Shown here piece by piece: positions 45,122 to 52,407 of a DNA stretch of 64,000 bases. The position numbers were made by a program, and so were the translations under genes. Source of the DNA: Azospirillum canadense. GTDB lineage: Bacteria; Pseudomonadota; Alphaproteobacteria; Azospirillales; Azospirillaceae. The stretch's first letter is position 1. The number at the start of each line of letters is the position of its first letter. The stretch lies in assembly GCF_025961225.1 (NCBI RefSeq), contig NZ_JAOQNG010000010.1, forward strand, positions 982,501-1,046,500. Direction: 5' to 3'. The notes under the pieces are model-generated. The model had not been told where the DNA came from, did no database searches, and was given only the letters and a program-made list of their open reading frames with translations.

Positions 45122-45190
45122 GTCAACATGACGCTTAAATAGGCGCAACACCGTCATCGGTGACCTATTTATTTGGTTTGTCACGTTGAC
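45122..45190. terminator. long compound hairpin between convergent genes
   Basis: Outer arms GTCAACATGAC (45122-45132) / GTCACGTTGAC (45180-45190) and inner AAATAGG...CACCG-TCAT-CGGTG-A-CCTATTT (45137-45170) make a 69-base near-continuous stem. It sits between the Tat-like gene and the kinase gene and may end both transcripts. Confidence 0.65.
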
Positions 45191-45255
45191 GCAGGGACAT
45201 TGGAACGTCTCTGTCGGGGCATGATCCGTCTTAAATCAGGTGGACGAGAAGCCTG

Positions 45256-46692
45256 TTATACCGCCGTTCCCAGATAACGGTTCAACACGCTGTGCAACTC
45301 GCCTGGCAAGACCGGCTTCACGACGACCTCGATGGCCTGCGCCGCAGCCTTCCGGCGAAGGTCACCGTCCATCTCCCCGGTCAGCAGGATGCCGGGCACC
45401 GCGGGGCCCATCAGTTTCCGAACCCTCACGATCGCCTCGCTGCCAATTTTGCCCTCGCGCAACCGGTAATCGGCGATCACGATGTCCGGCCGTCGCCCCG
45501 AGGTTTGGAGGAGTTCGAGAGCTTGCTCCGTCGACGTCGCGGCGAGCGTCTCATAACCCCAGTTCTGAAGGAGGGTTTGCAATCCCTTCAGGACAGCAAC
45601 GTCGTCGTCGACCAGCACCGCCATACGCCCTTGCCCGCCGCCCTTGATTGCTGAAACGGACAGGATGGCGTGCTCAGCCACGGCTTCACCGAGCGGAACG
45701 GTGATGCGGAACCGCGATCCCTTACCGGGTTCGGACTCAACGGCGACTGGGTGGTCGAGCAACTGTGACAGGCGTCGCACGATGGACAAGCCCAAGCCGA
45801 GCCCCTGCTGGCGGTCACGCTCCGGGTTGCCGACTTGGAAGAACTCCTCAAAGATCCGCGTCAGGTGCTCGCGAGGAATGCCAATGCCGGTGTCGCGAAC
45901 CTCGATGCAGGCGTGGCCTTCCGCGACGAAACAGCGGATCGTGATGCTTCCGGCCTCGGTGTAGCGGATGGCGTTCTCGACCAAATTCCGCACCATGCGT
46001 CCAAGCAGAACACGGTCACTGCGCACTGCGACCTCGCCATCGCTGACGACCTGGAGTTCGAGCCCCTTGGCGGCCGCAAGTGGTACATACTCCGCCCCAG
46101 CATGATCGAGCACCGGCTTGACAACGAAATCCTCGATCTGTGGCGTCACCACACCGGCGTCCAGCCGCGAGACGTCCAGCATGCTGTCGAGCAGGCCTTT
46201 GAGTGCCTCCAGGCTGCGCTCCAGCATACCCACGGCATCCCGCCCTTTCTCGGAGGGCACGTGACTGCGCAGAACCTCGACAAAGAAGAACATCGACTGC
46301 ATCGGCTGGCGCAGGTCGTGGTTGGCGGCGGCGAAGAACCGGGTCTTCGCATTGGTGGCCTCAAGAGCAACGGCCCGCTCCCGAAGCGCCCGCTCACGTT
46401 GCCCTCGCAGCCGGTACAGAATGACGGCACTGTACCAAAGGACGAGGATGGTCAGAGCGCGGTCAGCCTCCTCCCACTGTATCGCCAGCCCTTGCGGGCT
46501 TACGAAGGGCACCATGGAGGAGGCCACACTCAGGATGGCTGCCCACACGAAGAGAGCGTTTCGGTACCGGGCATGGGAGGCTAGGCACAAAGGAACGACG
46601 TAAAGGACATTGACGGAAACGCCGCTTGGCAGGATGGCGTCCGCCAGAAAAACCAGCACCGCTGCCGCAATCGTGATTGCTGTAATTCTCAT
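45256..46692 (-). CDS. hybrid sensor histidine kinase/response regulator
   Basis: The 478-residue protein has four to five N-terminal membrane helices (about 1-95), HisKA with the phospho-accepting histidine in FFAAANHDLRQPMQSM (His about 125), HATPase_c with VENAIRYTEAGS, VRDTGIGIP and GLGLGLSIVRRL, and a C-terminal receiver domain (about 355-475) with DDD pair AVLVDDDVAVLKGL, phospho-acceptor in IVIADYRL and the conserved Lys in VVVKPVLPGEL. It is of the RpfC/NHDLRQP class without an adjacent output regulator. The signal is unknown. It is in the mobile region but has chromosomal-like GC. Confidence 0.92.
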   Translation of the reverse strand: MRITAITIAAAVLVFLADAILPSGVSVNVLYVVPLCLASHARYRNALFVWAAILSVASSMVPFVSPQGLAIQWEEADRALTILVLWYSAVILYRLRGQRERALRERAVALEATNAKTRFFAAANHDLRQPMQSMFFFVEVLRSHVPSEKGRDAVGMLERSLEALKGLLDSMLDVSRLDAGVVTPQIEDFVVKPVLDHAGAEYVPLAAAKGLELQVVSDGEVAVRSDRVLLGRMVRNLVENAIRYTEAGSITIRCFVAEGHACIEVRDTGIGIPREHLTRIFEEFFQVGNPERDRQQGLGLGLSIVRRLSQLLDHPVAVESEPGKGSRFRITVPLGEAVAEHAILSVSAIKGGGQGRMAVLVDDDVAVLKGLQTLLQNWGYETLAATSTEQALELLQTSGRRPDIVIADYRLREGKIGSEAIVRVRKLMGPAVPGILLTGEMDGDLRRKAAAQAIEVVVKPVLPGELHSVLNRYLGTAV

Positions 46693-47035
46693 GAAATCTC
46701 CGAGAATTAACGCTTTTTACATCCTGCGACAGAAGGCCCGCTCGATGCTAAGGCGGCGAATAGACGCTGTCAAACCGGACTGTTGCCAAGAGCACAAGAC
46801 GCTGCCCCACTGGCATCCAGCATCTGCCCGAAATGCTCATGTGACCTGAAATGCCCATGTGAGAAGCGTTCTGGCGCCGCTGGTATCTGATCTCAGGCCA
46901 TCGAACAACGACTGTTCGCTCAAGCTCTCCGAACTCGTTTGACCGCCCGCAAGCACGGGATTAGGTGCCGCTGCTTGACCGGCGTTGCAGCCGGTTCTGA
47001 CGACCACGGCCACCCGGCAGAGCGGATCAATTCGT
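46693..47035. other. non-coding stretch with 18-bp tandem repeat
   Basis: No gene is supported. GAAATGCTCATGTGACCT (46830-46847) is followed directly by GAAATGCCCATGTGAGAA (46848-46865), a near-identical tandem pair that resembles repeated transposase sites at an IS end, possibly a remnant. Confidence 0.45.
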
Positions 47036-47161
47036 CTACCTCTCCAGCCACCGCCGCGTCTTGGGATAGAGCCGCTCCGCCTCGCCGGCCTTCCACACGA
47101 CGAAGAGCAGACCGGCTGCAAAGCCGATAATCAGGCCCGCGGCGATGCCCAGCGCGGTCAC
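47036..47161 (-). CDS. 41-residue membrane protein coupled to holin remnant
   Basis: The frame starts at a GTG (47161) that overlaps the TGA of the holin-like fragment (GTGA), exactly as at 51127-51130. The product (VTALGIAAGLIIGFAAGLLF...ERLYPKTRRWLER) has one membrane helix and a basic tail, like a small spanin or Rz-type component. It may be a leftover of a duplicated lysis unit. Confidence 0.5.
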   Translation of the reverse strand: MTALGIAAGLIIGFAAGLLFVVWKAGEAERLYPKTRRWLER

Positions 47162-47270
47162 TTCGCCACACCCTTGACCTCGTCGATGGTCCGGCACGCC
47201 CCAACGCCGAGGATATAACAGCAGAGCCAGGGCGTCTCCGTGCCGCTGCGCAGACCCCGCTTCAGCCCCG
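47158..47270 (-). pseudogene. decayed holin C-terminal fragment
   Basis: The minus-strand translation ends YILGVGACRTIDEVKGVAK, matching the holin end LGIGAYRTIEKVKGVAK at 51127-51525. Upstream similarity is eroded (GTETPW versus MDTDTL) and no start is present. Confidence 0.7.
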
Positions 47271-47491
47271 GCGTTCTCTTACGGAGCACTGCCACGGTTT
47301 TATACTACCCTGCCTGCCCATTGGTAGCGGAAGTTTATCGCCTATAAATTGTGCAGACCTGCTCTCAGAGCGCTCCTTCGGGGGCGCCTATTCGTTGACC
47401 GTTGTCGCTATCGCCTGAAAGCCAAAGCTGCAAGCGCGGTCACCATGCACAATTCTAATGAAAATTAAGAGAAAGATCGGGGAGGAAAATC

Positions 47492-48256
47492 ATGGCTGGT
47501 ATTCCGGACAACTCTCTTTTTGACACTGTAATCGCTCCACTAGGGGGGCTTGTGAATGGCTCAGATGCCGGGTCTCTTATTGATACTGTAACCAATCTGC
47601 TTGGCGACGTTGTGAATGACTCAGATGACGAGCAAAAGCATTTCGTTGCCCTTCTGGAACCCGCCAACAATTCCGGGGCGCACGGCGTCGGTCTGCTGAC
47701 GTTGGGGCAGAATACGCTCACCGTCGACGTCGCAGCGTCGGGGCTCACACCAAACCGACCGCACCCCTTCCATATCCACGGCTTTGCTGACGACCGCCCG
47801 TCCCAACTCCCGACGATTGCTCAGGACACGGATCGGGACGGGTTTGTCGAAAGCTCCGAAGGTAGCGTGGTCTTCGGTCCGGTCATTTTTGCGATGGGAG
47901 AGGACAGCCCACCAGCCCAGGAGCTAGCGCTGAATGCCTTCCCAACCGCCGATGCCGCGGGCAACATCGACTTCCGACGGGTCTTCACGTTTGACCTCAA
48001 CAATTCCCAGCAGAGCGCAATCTTCGGCGAACTTTCTGATCGCCTTGCCGGGCGTGGGCTCCAGTTCCACGGTGAGAATGTTCCTTCTGGTTCGGGCGCG
48101 GGCACAGGAAACGAAGTAAACGGGAGTGATGGCTACGTTGCAGGCGTTCCAGTCACGAATGGGATCATTCGCGAGCTTCCAGGTGGAATCGTTTCCAATC
48201 TCGCCAGCAATCTCGGGTCTATGCTGCCGGATCTGAACAAAGCTATATTCGGTTGA
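47492..48256 (+). CDS. CHRD/SOD-like domain protein
   Basis: The 254-residue protein has GGGGAGGAAAATC before its ATG. Residues about 50-190 form a beta-rich domain with HFVALLEPANNSG, LTLGQNTLTVDVAASGL, PFHIHGF (a metal-like HIH motif), DTDRDGFVESSEG and GPVIFAM, resembling CHRD domains or extracellular Cu/Zn-SOD-like folds. No signal peptide is seen; an N-terminal hydrophobic repeat (FDTVIAPLGGLVNGSD / IDTVTNLLGDVVNDSD) of 25 residues is odd. It may be secreted by a type I system through its C-terminus, but that is inference. Confidence 0.7.
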   Translation: MAGIPDNSLFDTVIAPLGGLVNGSDAGSLIDTVTNLLGDVVNDSDDEQKHFVALLEPANNSGAHGVGLLTLGQNTLTVDVAASGLTPNRPHPFHIHGFADDRPSQLPTIAQDTDRDGFVESSEGSVVFGPVIFAMGEDSPPAQELALNAFPTADAAGNIDFRRVFTFDLNNSQQSAIFGELSDRLAGRGLQFHGENVPSGSGAGTGNEVNGSDGYVAGVPVTNGIIRELPGGIVSNLASNLGSMLPDLNKAIFG

Positions 48257-48358
48257 TCACCGGTTCCGGAACGGGATGGAGCCCAACGGTGATAGCTCCG
48301 GGGGCTACCGCCCCCAGAGCAACGAATCCTTGGCGGCACTGTCAGCGGACGAGCCAAG

Positions 48359-48679
48359 CTAGTAGTAGCAGACCTGCCCGAAGCCCAGCACCAAGGCGCC
48401 GAACAGCATGTTCGGCAGGTTGAACGTGCGCACGGCTATATCCTGCTGACGGGCGAGCAACAGTAGGGACATCACCCCGAAGCAGCCGATTACCATCAGG
48501 ATCGACATTACCGGGGCGCCCCATGCGATTCGGCTGCCAGCCTTGACCAGTTCCACCGTTTGCGAACGCGCATCGGCCCGATCCTGGTTGTCGAGGGTTA
48601 GCAGGGCCACCAGCTGCTCGCCCAGCATGTGCCAGAAATCGGCAAGCAATTTAGGGTCAGCGGAGATCTGATCCGCCAC
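48359..48679 (-). CDS. small membrane protein, phage-type
   Basis: The 106-residue product starts at a GTG (48679) and has a helical soluble N-terminus (QISADPKLLADFWHMLGEQL) then two membrane helices (MSILMVIGCFGVMSLLLLA and NMLFGALVLGFGQVCY). Small two-TM proteins of this type occur in prophages (holin or exclusion functions). The ribosome site is weak. No family is recognised. Confidence 0.5.
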   Translation of the reverse strand: MADQISADPKLLADFWHMLGEQLVALLTLDNQDRADARSQTVELVKAGSRIAWGAPVMSILMVIGCFGVMSLLLLARQQDIAVRTFNLPNMLFGALVLGFGQVCYY

Positions 48680-48724
48680 GGCCTACGTATTGGCCGGAGT
48701 AACCTCACACCCTGTAGCCTTACC

Positions 48725-48765
48725 TGCGGCCGTCACCAGAGCGTTGGCGACGGCCGCACTTTTCT
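48725..48765 (+). terminator. rho-independent terminator
   Basis: TGCGGCCGTC (48725-48734) and GACGGCCGCA (48749-48758) form a perfect ten-pair stem followed by CTTTTCT. No plus-strand gene precedes it, so a short RNA from about 48650-48760 is possible. Confidence 0.7.
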
Positions 48766-48779
48766 GTGCGGTAGCCGTG

Positions 48780-49025
48780 TCATCCCCGGCGATCCGATTT
48801 TGTCCGGATACCGGCAAGCCCCTTCCTTACCACGGTGAGCTTGCTCTGTGTGGCTCCTTCGGCGTCAACGGCATTGCTACGCATGGCGCCGCACCACTCC
48901 ACAACTCTTGAGAGTGAAAGCTCCTGACAAACGCCGCTGCACCACACCCCGCCAGGTTCAGTGCGCAAACAGAAGAGGCAGCGCGGCTCATCGCTCCACA
49001 AGCGCCGTGCAGCTCGTGTAGACAT
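48780..49025 (-). CDS. small cysteine-rich (zinc-ribbon-like) protein
   Basis: The 81-residue frame starts at the ATG at 49025, with GGAGG eight bases upstream, and reads MSTRAARRLWSDEPRCLFC...GGVWCSGVC, a CxxC...CxxxC pattern compatible with a small zinc ribbon. An overlapping plus-strand frame also has cysteines, so strand choice rests on the ribosome site. Confidence 0.4.
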   Translation of the reverse strand: MSTRAARRLWSDEPRCLFCLRTEPGGVWCSGVCQELSLSRVVEWCGAMRSNAVDAEGATQSKLTVVRKGLAGIRTKSDRRG

Positions 49026-49257
49026 AGCCATTCCCTCCGCTTCTCTTATGAAATCGGAAATGCGAGCCAAAACAAATTGGCGTTCGGAGTATGGCTGCGT
49101 TGCATCAGGAATGTCTATTATGCATCCGATGCGTCAATTGCCTTTCATTCGGCTAAGTGGATTAGAGTTATAGTACAAAGGCCGACTTCACACCCTGAAC
49201 ATTGTCATAGATGCTTAGCATGAAGACACAACCGTTGCGCGGAGCATGATGGAGCTG

Positions 49258-49398
49258 TCACTTTGTCACCCCTTTGACCTTCTCGATAGTCCGGTACGCC
49301 CCAATGCCGAGCATGGGGAACGGCAAGGCCAGCAGCGTGTCCGTGTCCATCTGCGGCAGGCGCGTGCCGGGCGAGTAGACCGACAGCGCCCAGCCAGC
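49258..49398 (-). pseudogene. holin C-terminal fragment, second decayed copy
   Basis: The minus-strand translation contains AGWALSVYSPGTRLPQMDTD...FPMLGIGAYRTIEKVKGVTK, nearly identical to the C-terminal 47 residues of the holin at 51127-51525. A separate reading frame just upstream keeps TFVGWLGAVG, another holin piece, so the copy is frameshifted and internally deleted. Confidence 0.8.
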
Positions 49399-49502
49399 CC
49401 ACGAAGGTCGTCTCTTGGCCAGTTGGGACGGACATGCCACCGCCTTCCGCCGCGGCTCGGCCTCGGCCATAAACCTCCCTCTCGTTTCGCCTTTGCAAGA
49501 TC

Positions 49503-49694
49503 ATGGGAATGAAGCCGCTGTGCGGATGGATCATGCCCGAGGACAATGCCTGGGCCATGCTGAGGATGATTGATCAGGCCATTGCTGATGCTCCCGATCA
49601 ACCACAGCGCCGAAGCGCACTGAAACGTTTTCGCGCTCTGATCGAGTCGGACTTGGCAATGATGGCCGAACTTGATAGACGGACGGCCGCGTAG
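49503..49694 (+). CDS. small hypothetical protein next to tRNA cluster
   Basis: The 63-residue frame (MGMKPLCGWIMPEDNAWAML ... ALIESDLAMMAELDRRTAA) is helical and has plausible codon use, but only a weak ribosome site. It ends at the first base of the tRNA-Leu gene. No family is recognised. Confidence 0.4.
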   Translation: MGMKPLCGWIMPEDNAWAMLRMIDQAIADAPDQPQRRSALKRFRALIESDLAMMAELDRRTAA

Positions 49695-49778
49695 CGGGCG
49701 TGGTGAAACTGGTAGACGCGCCGGACTCAAAATCCGGTTCCGCAAGGAGTGTCGGTTCGAGTCCGACCGCCCGCACCA
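49694..49778 (+). tRNA. tRNA-Leu (CAA)
   Basis: Acceptor GCGGGCG pairs with CGCCCGC, anticodon arm CCGGA-CTCAAAA-TCCGG gives anticodon CAA, T-loop TTCGAGT is present, with a long variable arm and encoded CCA. First of five tRNAs in 407 bases. Confidence 0.95.
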
Positions 49779-49780
49779 AG

Positions 49781-49854
49781 GCCGGGTTAGCTCAGCGATA
49801 GAACGCCTCGTTTATACCGAGGATGTTGGGGATTCATACCCTCACCCGGCACCA
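49781..49854 (+). tRNA. tRNA-Ile (UAU), atypical
   Basis: Acceptor GCCGGGT pairs with ACCCGGC; anticodon arm CCTCG-TTTATAC-CGAGG gives anticodon UAU (reads AUA, isoleucine). CCA is encoded. The D-stem GCTC/GAAC has one mismatch, and the T-arm (GGGG / CCCTC) is imperfect, so it is either a divergent phage tRNA or starting to decay. Confidence 0.75.
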
Positions 49855-49859
49855 GTTGA

Positions 49860-49936
49860 CGGAGCGTAGCGCAGTCTGGTAGCGCATCTGCTTTGGGAGC
49901 AGAGGGCCGCTGGTTCGAATCCAGTCGCTCCGACCA
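49860..49936 (+). tRNA. tRNA-Pro (UGG)
   Basis: Acceptor CGGAGCG pairs with CGCTCCG; anticodon arm TCTGC-TTTGGGA-GCAGA gives UGG. T-loop TTCGAAT and CCA are present. Confidence 0.95.
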
Positions 49937-49938
49937 TC

Positions 49939-50023
49939 GTGCCTGTGGCGGAATTGGCAGACGCGCCGGATTTAGGTTCCGGTGACGACAGTCGTGGGGG
50001 TTCAAGTCCCTCCAGGCGCACCA
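49939..50023 (+). tRNA. tRNA-Leu (UAG)
   Basis: Acceptor GTGCCTG pairs with CAGGCGC (one G-U); anticodon arm CCGGA-TTTAGGT-TCCGG gives UAG. Long variable arm, T-loop TTCAAGT and CCA are present. Confidence 0.93.
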
Positions 50024-50024
50024 G

Positions 50025-50100
50025 GGACCCGTAGCTCAACGGTTAGAGCGGGCCGCTCATAACGGTCTGGCTGCGGGTTCAAATCCTGCCGGGTCCACCA
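50025..50100 (+). tRNA. tRNA with CAU anticodon (Met or Ile2)
   Basis: Acceptor GGACCCG pairs with CGGGTCC; anticodon arm GGCCG-CTCATAA-CGGTC gives CAU. T-loop TTCAAAT and CCA are present. Elongator Met and lysidine-modified Ile2 cannot be told apart from the gene alone. Confidence 0.92.
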
Positions 50101-50194
50101 TCTCTCAACCTGCCCTGTGACCGCGCGTCCTTCTCCGCGAGGGCCGCCGACGGGGATTTCTCCGGTTTTCTCGATCACAAAGGACACAGACCGA

Positions 50195-50440
50195 ATGTCG
50201 CCCTCAAAGCCCAGCGGCGGCCGAGCACCCAGGCCTCATTATGGGAAGGCACGTCCCCATGCTGGTGGCGCTCAAGGTGTCGTCCGGCCGGCTCCGCGCG
50301 TGAGCGGATCGGCGCAGCAGAAGCATGCTCAGTGGCTCGCCCGCGCAACCGATGCGGAACGCAGTGGAGATGCGGTCGAGGCGGAGCTCTGTCGCCAATA
50401 CGCCGAACACTGGTTCCGGGTATTGCAGGGACAGGATTGA
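50195..50440 (+). CDS. short DUF4167-like protein
   Basis: The 81-residue protein has a basic Pro/Gly-rich N-terminus (SKPSGGRAPRPHYGKAR) and the C-terminal helical pattern SAQQKHAQWLARATDAERSGDAVEAELCRQYAEHWFRVL, which matches the DUF4167 domain in which ARDA...GD...AENYLQHAEHYFR is conserved. DUF4167 proteins are usually much larger chromosomal proteins that may bind RNA; this is a mini version in a prophage. AAGGA lies nine to ten bases before the ATG. Confidence 0.65.
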   Translation: MSPSKPSGGRAPRPHYGKARPHAGGAQGVVRPAPRVSGSAQQKHAQWLARATDAERSGDAVEAELCRQYAEHWFRVLQGQD

Positions 50441-50681
50441 CGCAATCCCCACTGAGGCATCTGCCTGTTGACGGTGGTCGCAGTGCATGCGCGAAAGTAC
50501 ACCTGCATCATCGCGGAGCGCTCCCCACCAACGCCATAGAGAGCAGATGGCGCTTATACCCGTTGAGCAGCGCCCGAGATTGTTGATGCTGGCGAACTCA
50601 GAAAGGAGTACTTGAATTCCAGCCGGGTCCGCCGTTGTGCTCCCGAGCGGGTTTTGGTTACGCCGAAAGGAGGCGTGCCCC

Positions 50682-50972
50682 ATGGACAGCAAGGACGTTG
50701 TTGGCGCCTACATCACCTGCGCAGCAATCTTCGCCGGCGCCTTTGGGTTACCTGTAGCCTTCCCCGGTGATCATCAGGTCTCAGGCCAGGTGCAAGCACA
50801 GAGCATCCAGCGAATGGACTCACATGGCTGGAGCAAGGAGCTTTGGGAACTGACAGGCAGCATCCCGCCGAGCGCTCTCATTTCCGATGATTTTTCCGAC
50901 AACACCAAAGTTGCTGCCGAGCGCCGTCAGATCGAAGAGGAAATTACGCTGGCCAGCTGGCCAATGCATTAA
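50682..50972 (+). CDS. hypothetical secreted or membrane-anchored protein
   Basis: The 96-residue product has AAAGGAGG eight bases before the ATG, one hydrophobic N-terminal segment (AYITCAAIFAGAFGLPVAF, residues 8-26) and a polar, acidic C-terminal part. It may be anchored in the inner membrane. No family is recognised. Confidence 0.55.
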   Translation: MDSKDVVGAYITCAAIFAGAFGLPVAFPGDHQVSGQVQAQSIQRMDSHGWSKELWELTGSIPPSALISDDFSDNTKVAAERRQIEEEITLASWPMH

Positions 50973-51037
50973 CGCCCCTCCATCACCCTCCATCAAGCCA
51001 CCTGGGGCCGCTTCACATCGGTGCGGCCCTTGCCTTT

Positions 51038-51130
51038 TCAGCCGGGCCACTTCCACCTCCGGAACAACACGATGATAACAGCGGCGCCGCCGATGGCAGC
51101 TCCGATCAGGGCGAGGAACGCGGCCGTCAC
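51038..51130 (-). CDS. 30-residue membrane peptide coupled to holin gene
   Basis: The GTG start at 51130 overlaps the holin TGA stop (GTGA). The product (VTAAFLALIGAAIGGAAVII...RRWKWPG) is a single membrane helix with a basic end. The same arrangement is seen at 47036-47161, supporting real translation. Confidence 0.55.
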   Translation of the reverse strand: MTAAFLALIGAAIGGAAVIIVLFRRWKWPG

Positions 51131-51525
51131 TTCGCTACCCCCTTGACCTTCTCGATGGTCCGGTACGCCCCAATGCCCAGCATGGGGAACAGAAGGGCCA
51201 GCAGCGTGTCCGTGTCCATTTGCGGCAGGCGCGTACCGGGCGAGTAGACCGACAGCGCCCAGCCGGCCAATGGATAGGCGATAGTCTGCACGCCCAAGCC
51301 GATCGCGCACAGCCAGCCGACGAAGGGCCGCCAGCCGGACACGAACACCGACGGGTTGACCGCCTCGGCGGCGTTCACCTGCAGCTGCGCCGCGTCGCTC
51401 GCCGACAGCACGTCGATCAGCTTGGTCTGCATCTCGGCCGCCGCTTTGGCTTGGGCCTGCGGGTCGGGAATGCGGCCGATCAGGTCCTGGATGATCGGCA
51501 TCAGCAGGGGAAGGAGTTGGAGCAT
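51127..51525 (-). CDS. phage holin, 3TM family (3TM_Phage_hol3 type)
   Basis: The 132-residue protein has a helical N-terminus (PIIQDLIGRIPDPQAQAKAAAEMQTKLIDVL), the signature VNPSVFVSGWRPFVGWLCAIGLGVQ, and three membrane segments, ending LFPMLGIGAYRTIEKVKGVAK. Holins make the inner-membrane lesions that release endolysin at lysis. It follows the lytic-enzyme gene on the minus strand, in the leftward late module. Confidence 0.88.
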   Translation of the reverse strand: MLQLLPLLMPIIQDLIGRIPDPQAQAKAAAEMQTKLIDVLSASDAAQLQVNAAEAVNPSVFVSGWRPFVGWLCAIGLGVQTIAYPLAGWALSVYSPGTRLPQMDTDTLLALLFPMLGIGAYRTIEKVKGVAK

Positions 51526-51713
51526 GGAGCCCTCCTTTCGGGCATGAGAAAAGCCGCCGGGCGGGGGGCCGGGCGGCCGGTTCGGGGCGAGGTGGCCATG
51601 GCGTTTTGACCTTCCTTGCCCGATGGGTATGTCGATGGATCAGCGTAAGCGGGGTATTATGGAACCGTGCCAGTCTTCCGTGGTTTGTCTTTCGACTAGC
51701 TCGGGAGGGACAG

Positions 51714-52022
51714 ATGACCCTTGCGGATCTGGAGGACCTTGAGGACGAATTGCGACACAGGCGCATCGAGGATCTGATACGGCGACATAGAGTGGCTTTG
51801 CTTCACGCTCGTGCCGTTCTCAACGAGTCCCGGCGCCTTCATTCAGAATGGCAGAAAATGCGATCTGCTAACCAAAAGATGATCCTTCTGAAGCCAGCGA
51901 CTAAGCGCCCCCATGTCGCACATCCACCAGGCCGAGCGCCATCATGGCCGCCCGGTGATACTGCTCGGGGCTGTACCAGTCGGCCGGAAAGTCCTGCGGG
52001 GCTCGGCCGTTCTCATGGGTGA
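51714..52022 (+). CDS. small hypothetical protein overlapping lytic-enzyme gene
   Basis: The frame has GGGAGGGACAG before its ATG at 51714 and codes for a charged helical segment (MTLADLEDLEDELRHRRIEDLIRRHRV...). Its last 40 codons lie antisense to the end of the lytic enzyme and look non-coding. Either the protein is real with a junk tail or this is chance. Confidence 0.4.
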   Translation: MTLADLEDLEDELRHRRIEDLIRRHRVALLHARAVLNESRRLHSEWQKMRSANQKMILLKPATKRPHVAHPPGRAPSWPPGDTARGCTSRPESPAGLGRSHG

Positions 52023-52407
52023 CGATGGCGCGGGCCATGCCGATCAGCGTCTCGGCTGAGGCCCAATCGACCGGAGCGTCCGGATCCACACCGAGGCGCC
52101 GGGCCACGGTGTTCACGTAGGCGTTGGTGTCGTTCTCCTTCGGCGGCGCCCAGCGATTGAACGCCTGCCGGATGGTGACGATGCGCTTGCCCTGGCCGTC
52201 CGCCTTCCGCCGGTAGTTCAGCAGGACGCGCATCAGGGCGCGCAGGCCGTAGACCGGATCGTCGAACTGGCAGAAGGCCGCGTCGCCCTGGGTGGCGGAC
52301 AGGCCCTGCCAGTCGTCGCCGTGGCGGAGGTTGCCGGGGTTCCGGTTGCGGATTCCGCGGGGGAGCGTGGAGTCGCGCGGGATCGCCGCGCCGGGGAGCG
52401 TGGGCAT
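51901..52407 (-). CDS. phage peptidoglycan-degrading/structural lysozyme-like protein (P5 type)
   Basis: The 168-residue product contains RGIRNRNPGNLRHGDDWQG, the motif of phage virion-associated or lysis muramidase-like proteins (PRD1 P5-like and related structural proteins), then QFDDPVYGLRALMRVLLNYRR and FNRWAPPKENDTNAYVNTVARRLGV. It probably cuts peptidoglycan at lysis. The start at 52407 (MPTLPGAA) has GGGAGA upstream. It precedes the holin by about 375 bases in the transcription direction. Confidence 0.8.
   Translation of the reverse strand: MPTLPGAAIPRDSTLPRGIRNRNPGNLRHGDDWQGLSATQGDAAFCQFDDPVYGLRALMRVLLNYRRKADGQGKRIVTIRQAFNRWAPPKENDTNAYVNTVARRLGVDPDAPVDWASAETLIGMARAIVTHENGRAPQDFPADWYSPEQYHRAAMMALGLVDVRHGGA

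Noticed and set aside
48690..48911. Plus-strand frame with CPDTGKPL...ALCGSF, zinc-like
   Set aside because: A strong terminator lies inside it and there is no good ribosome site; the minus-strand frame with GGAGG is a better candidate.
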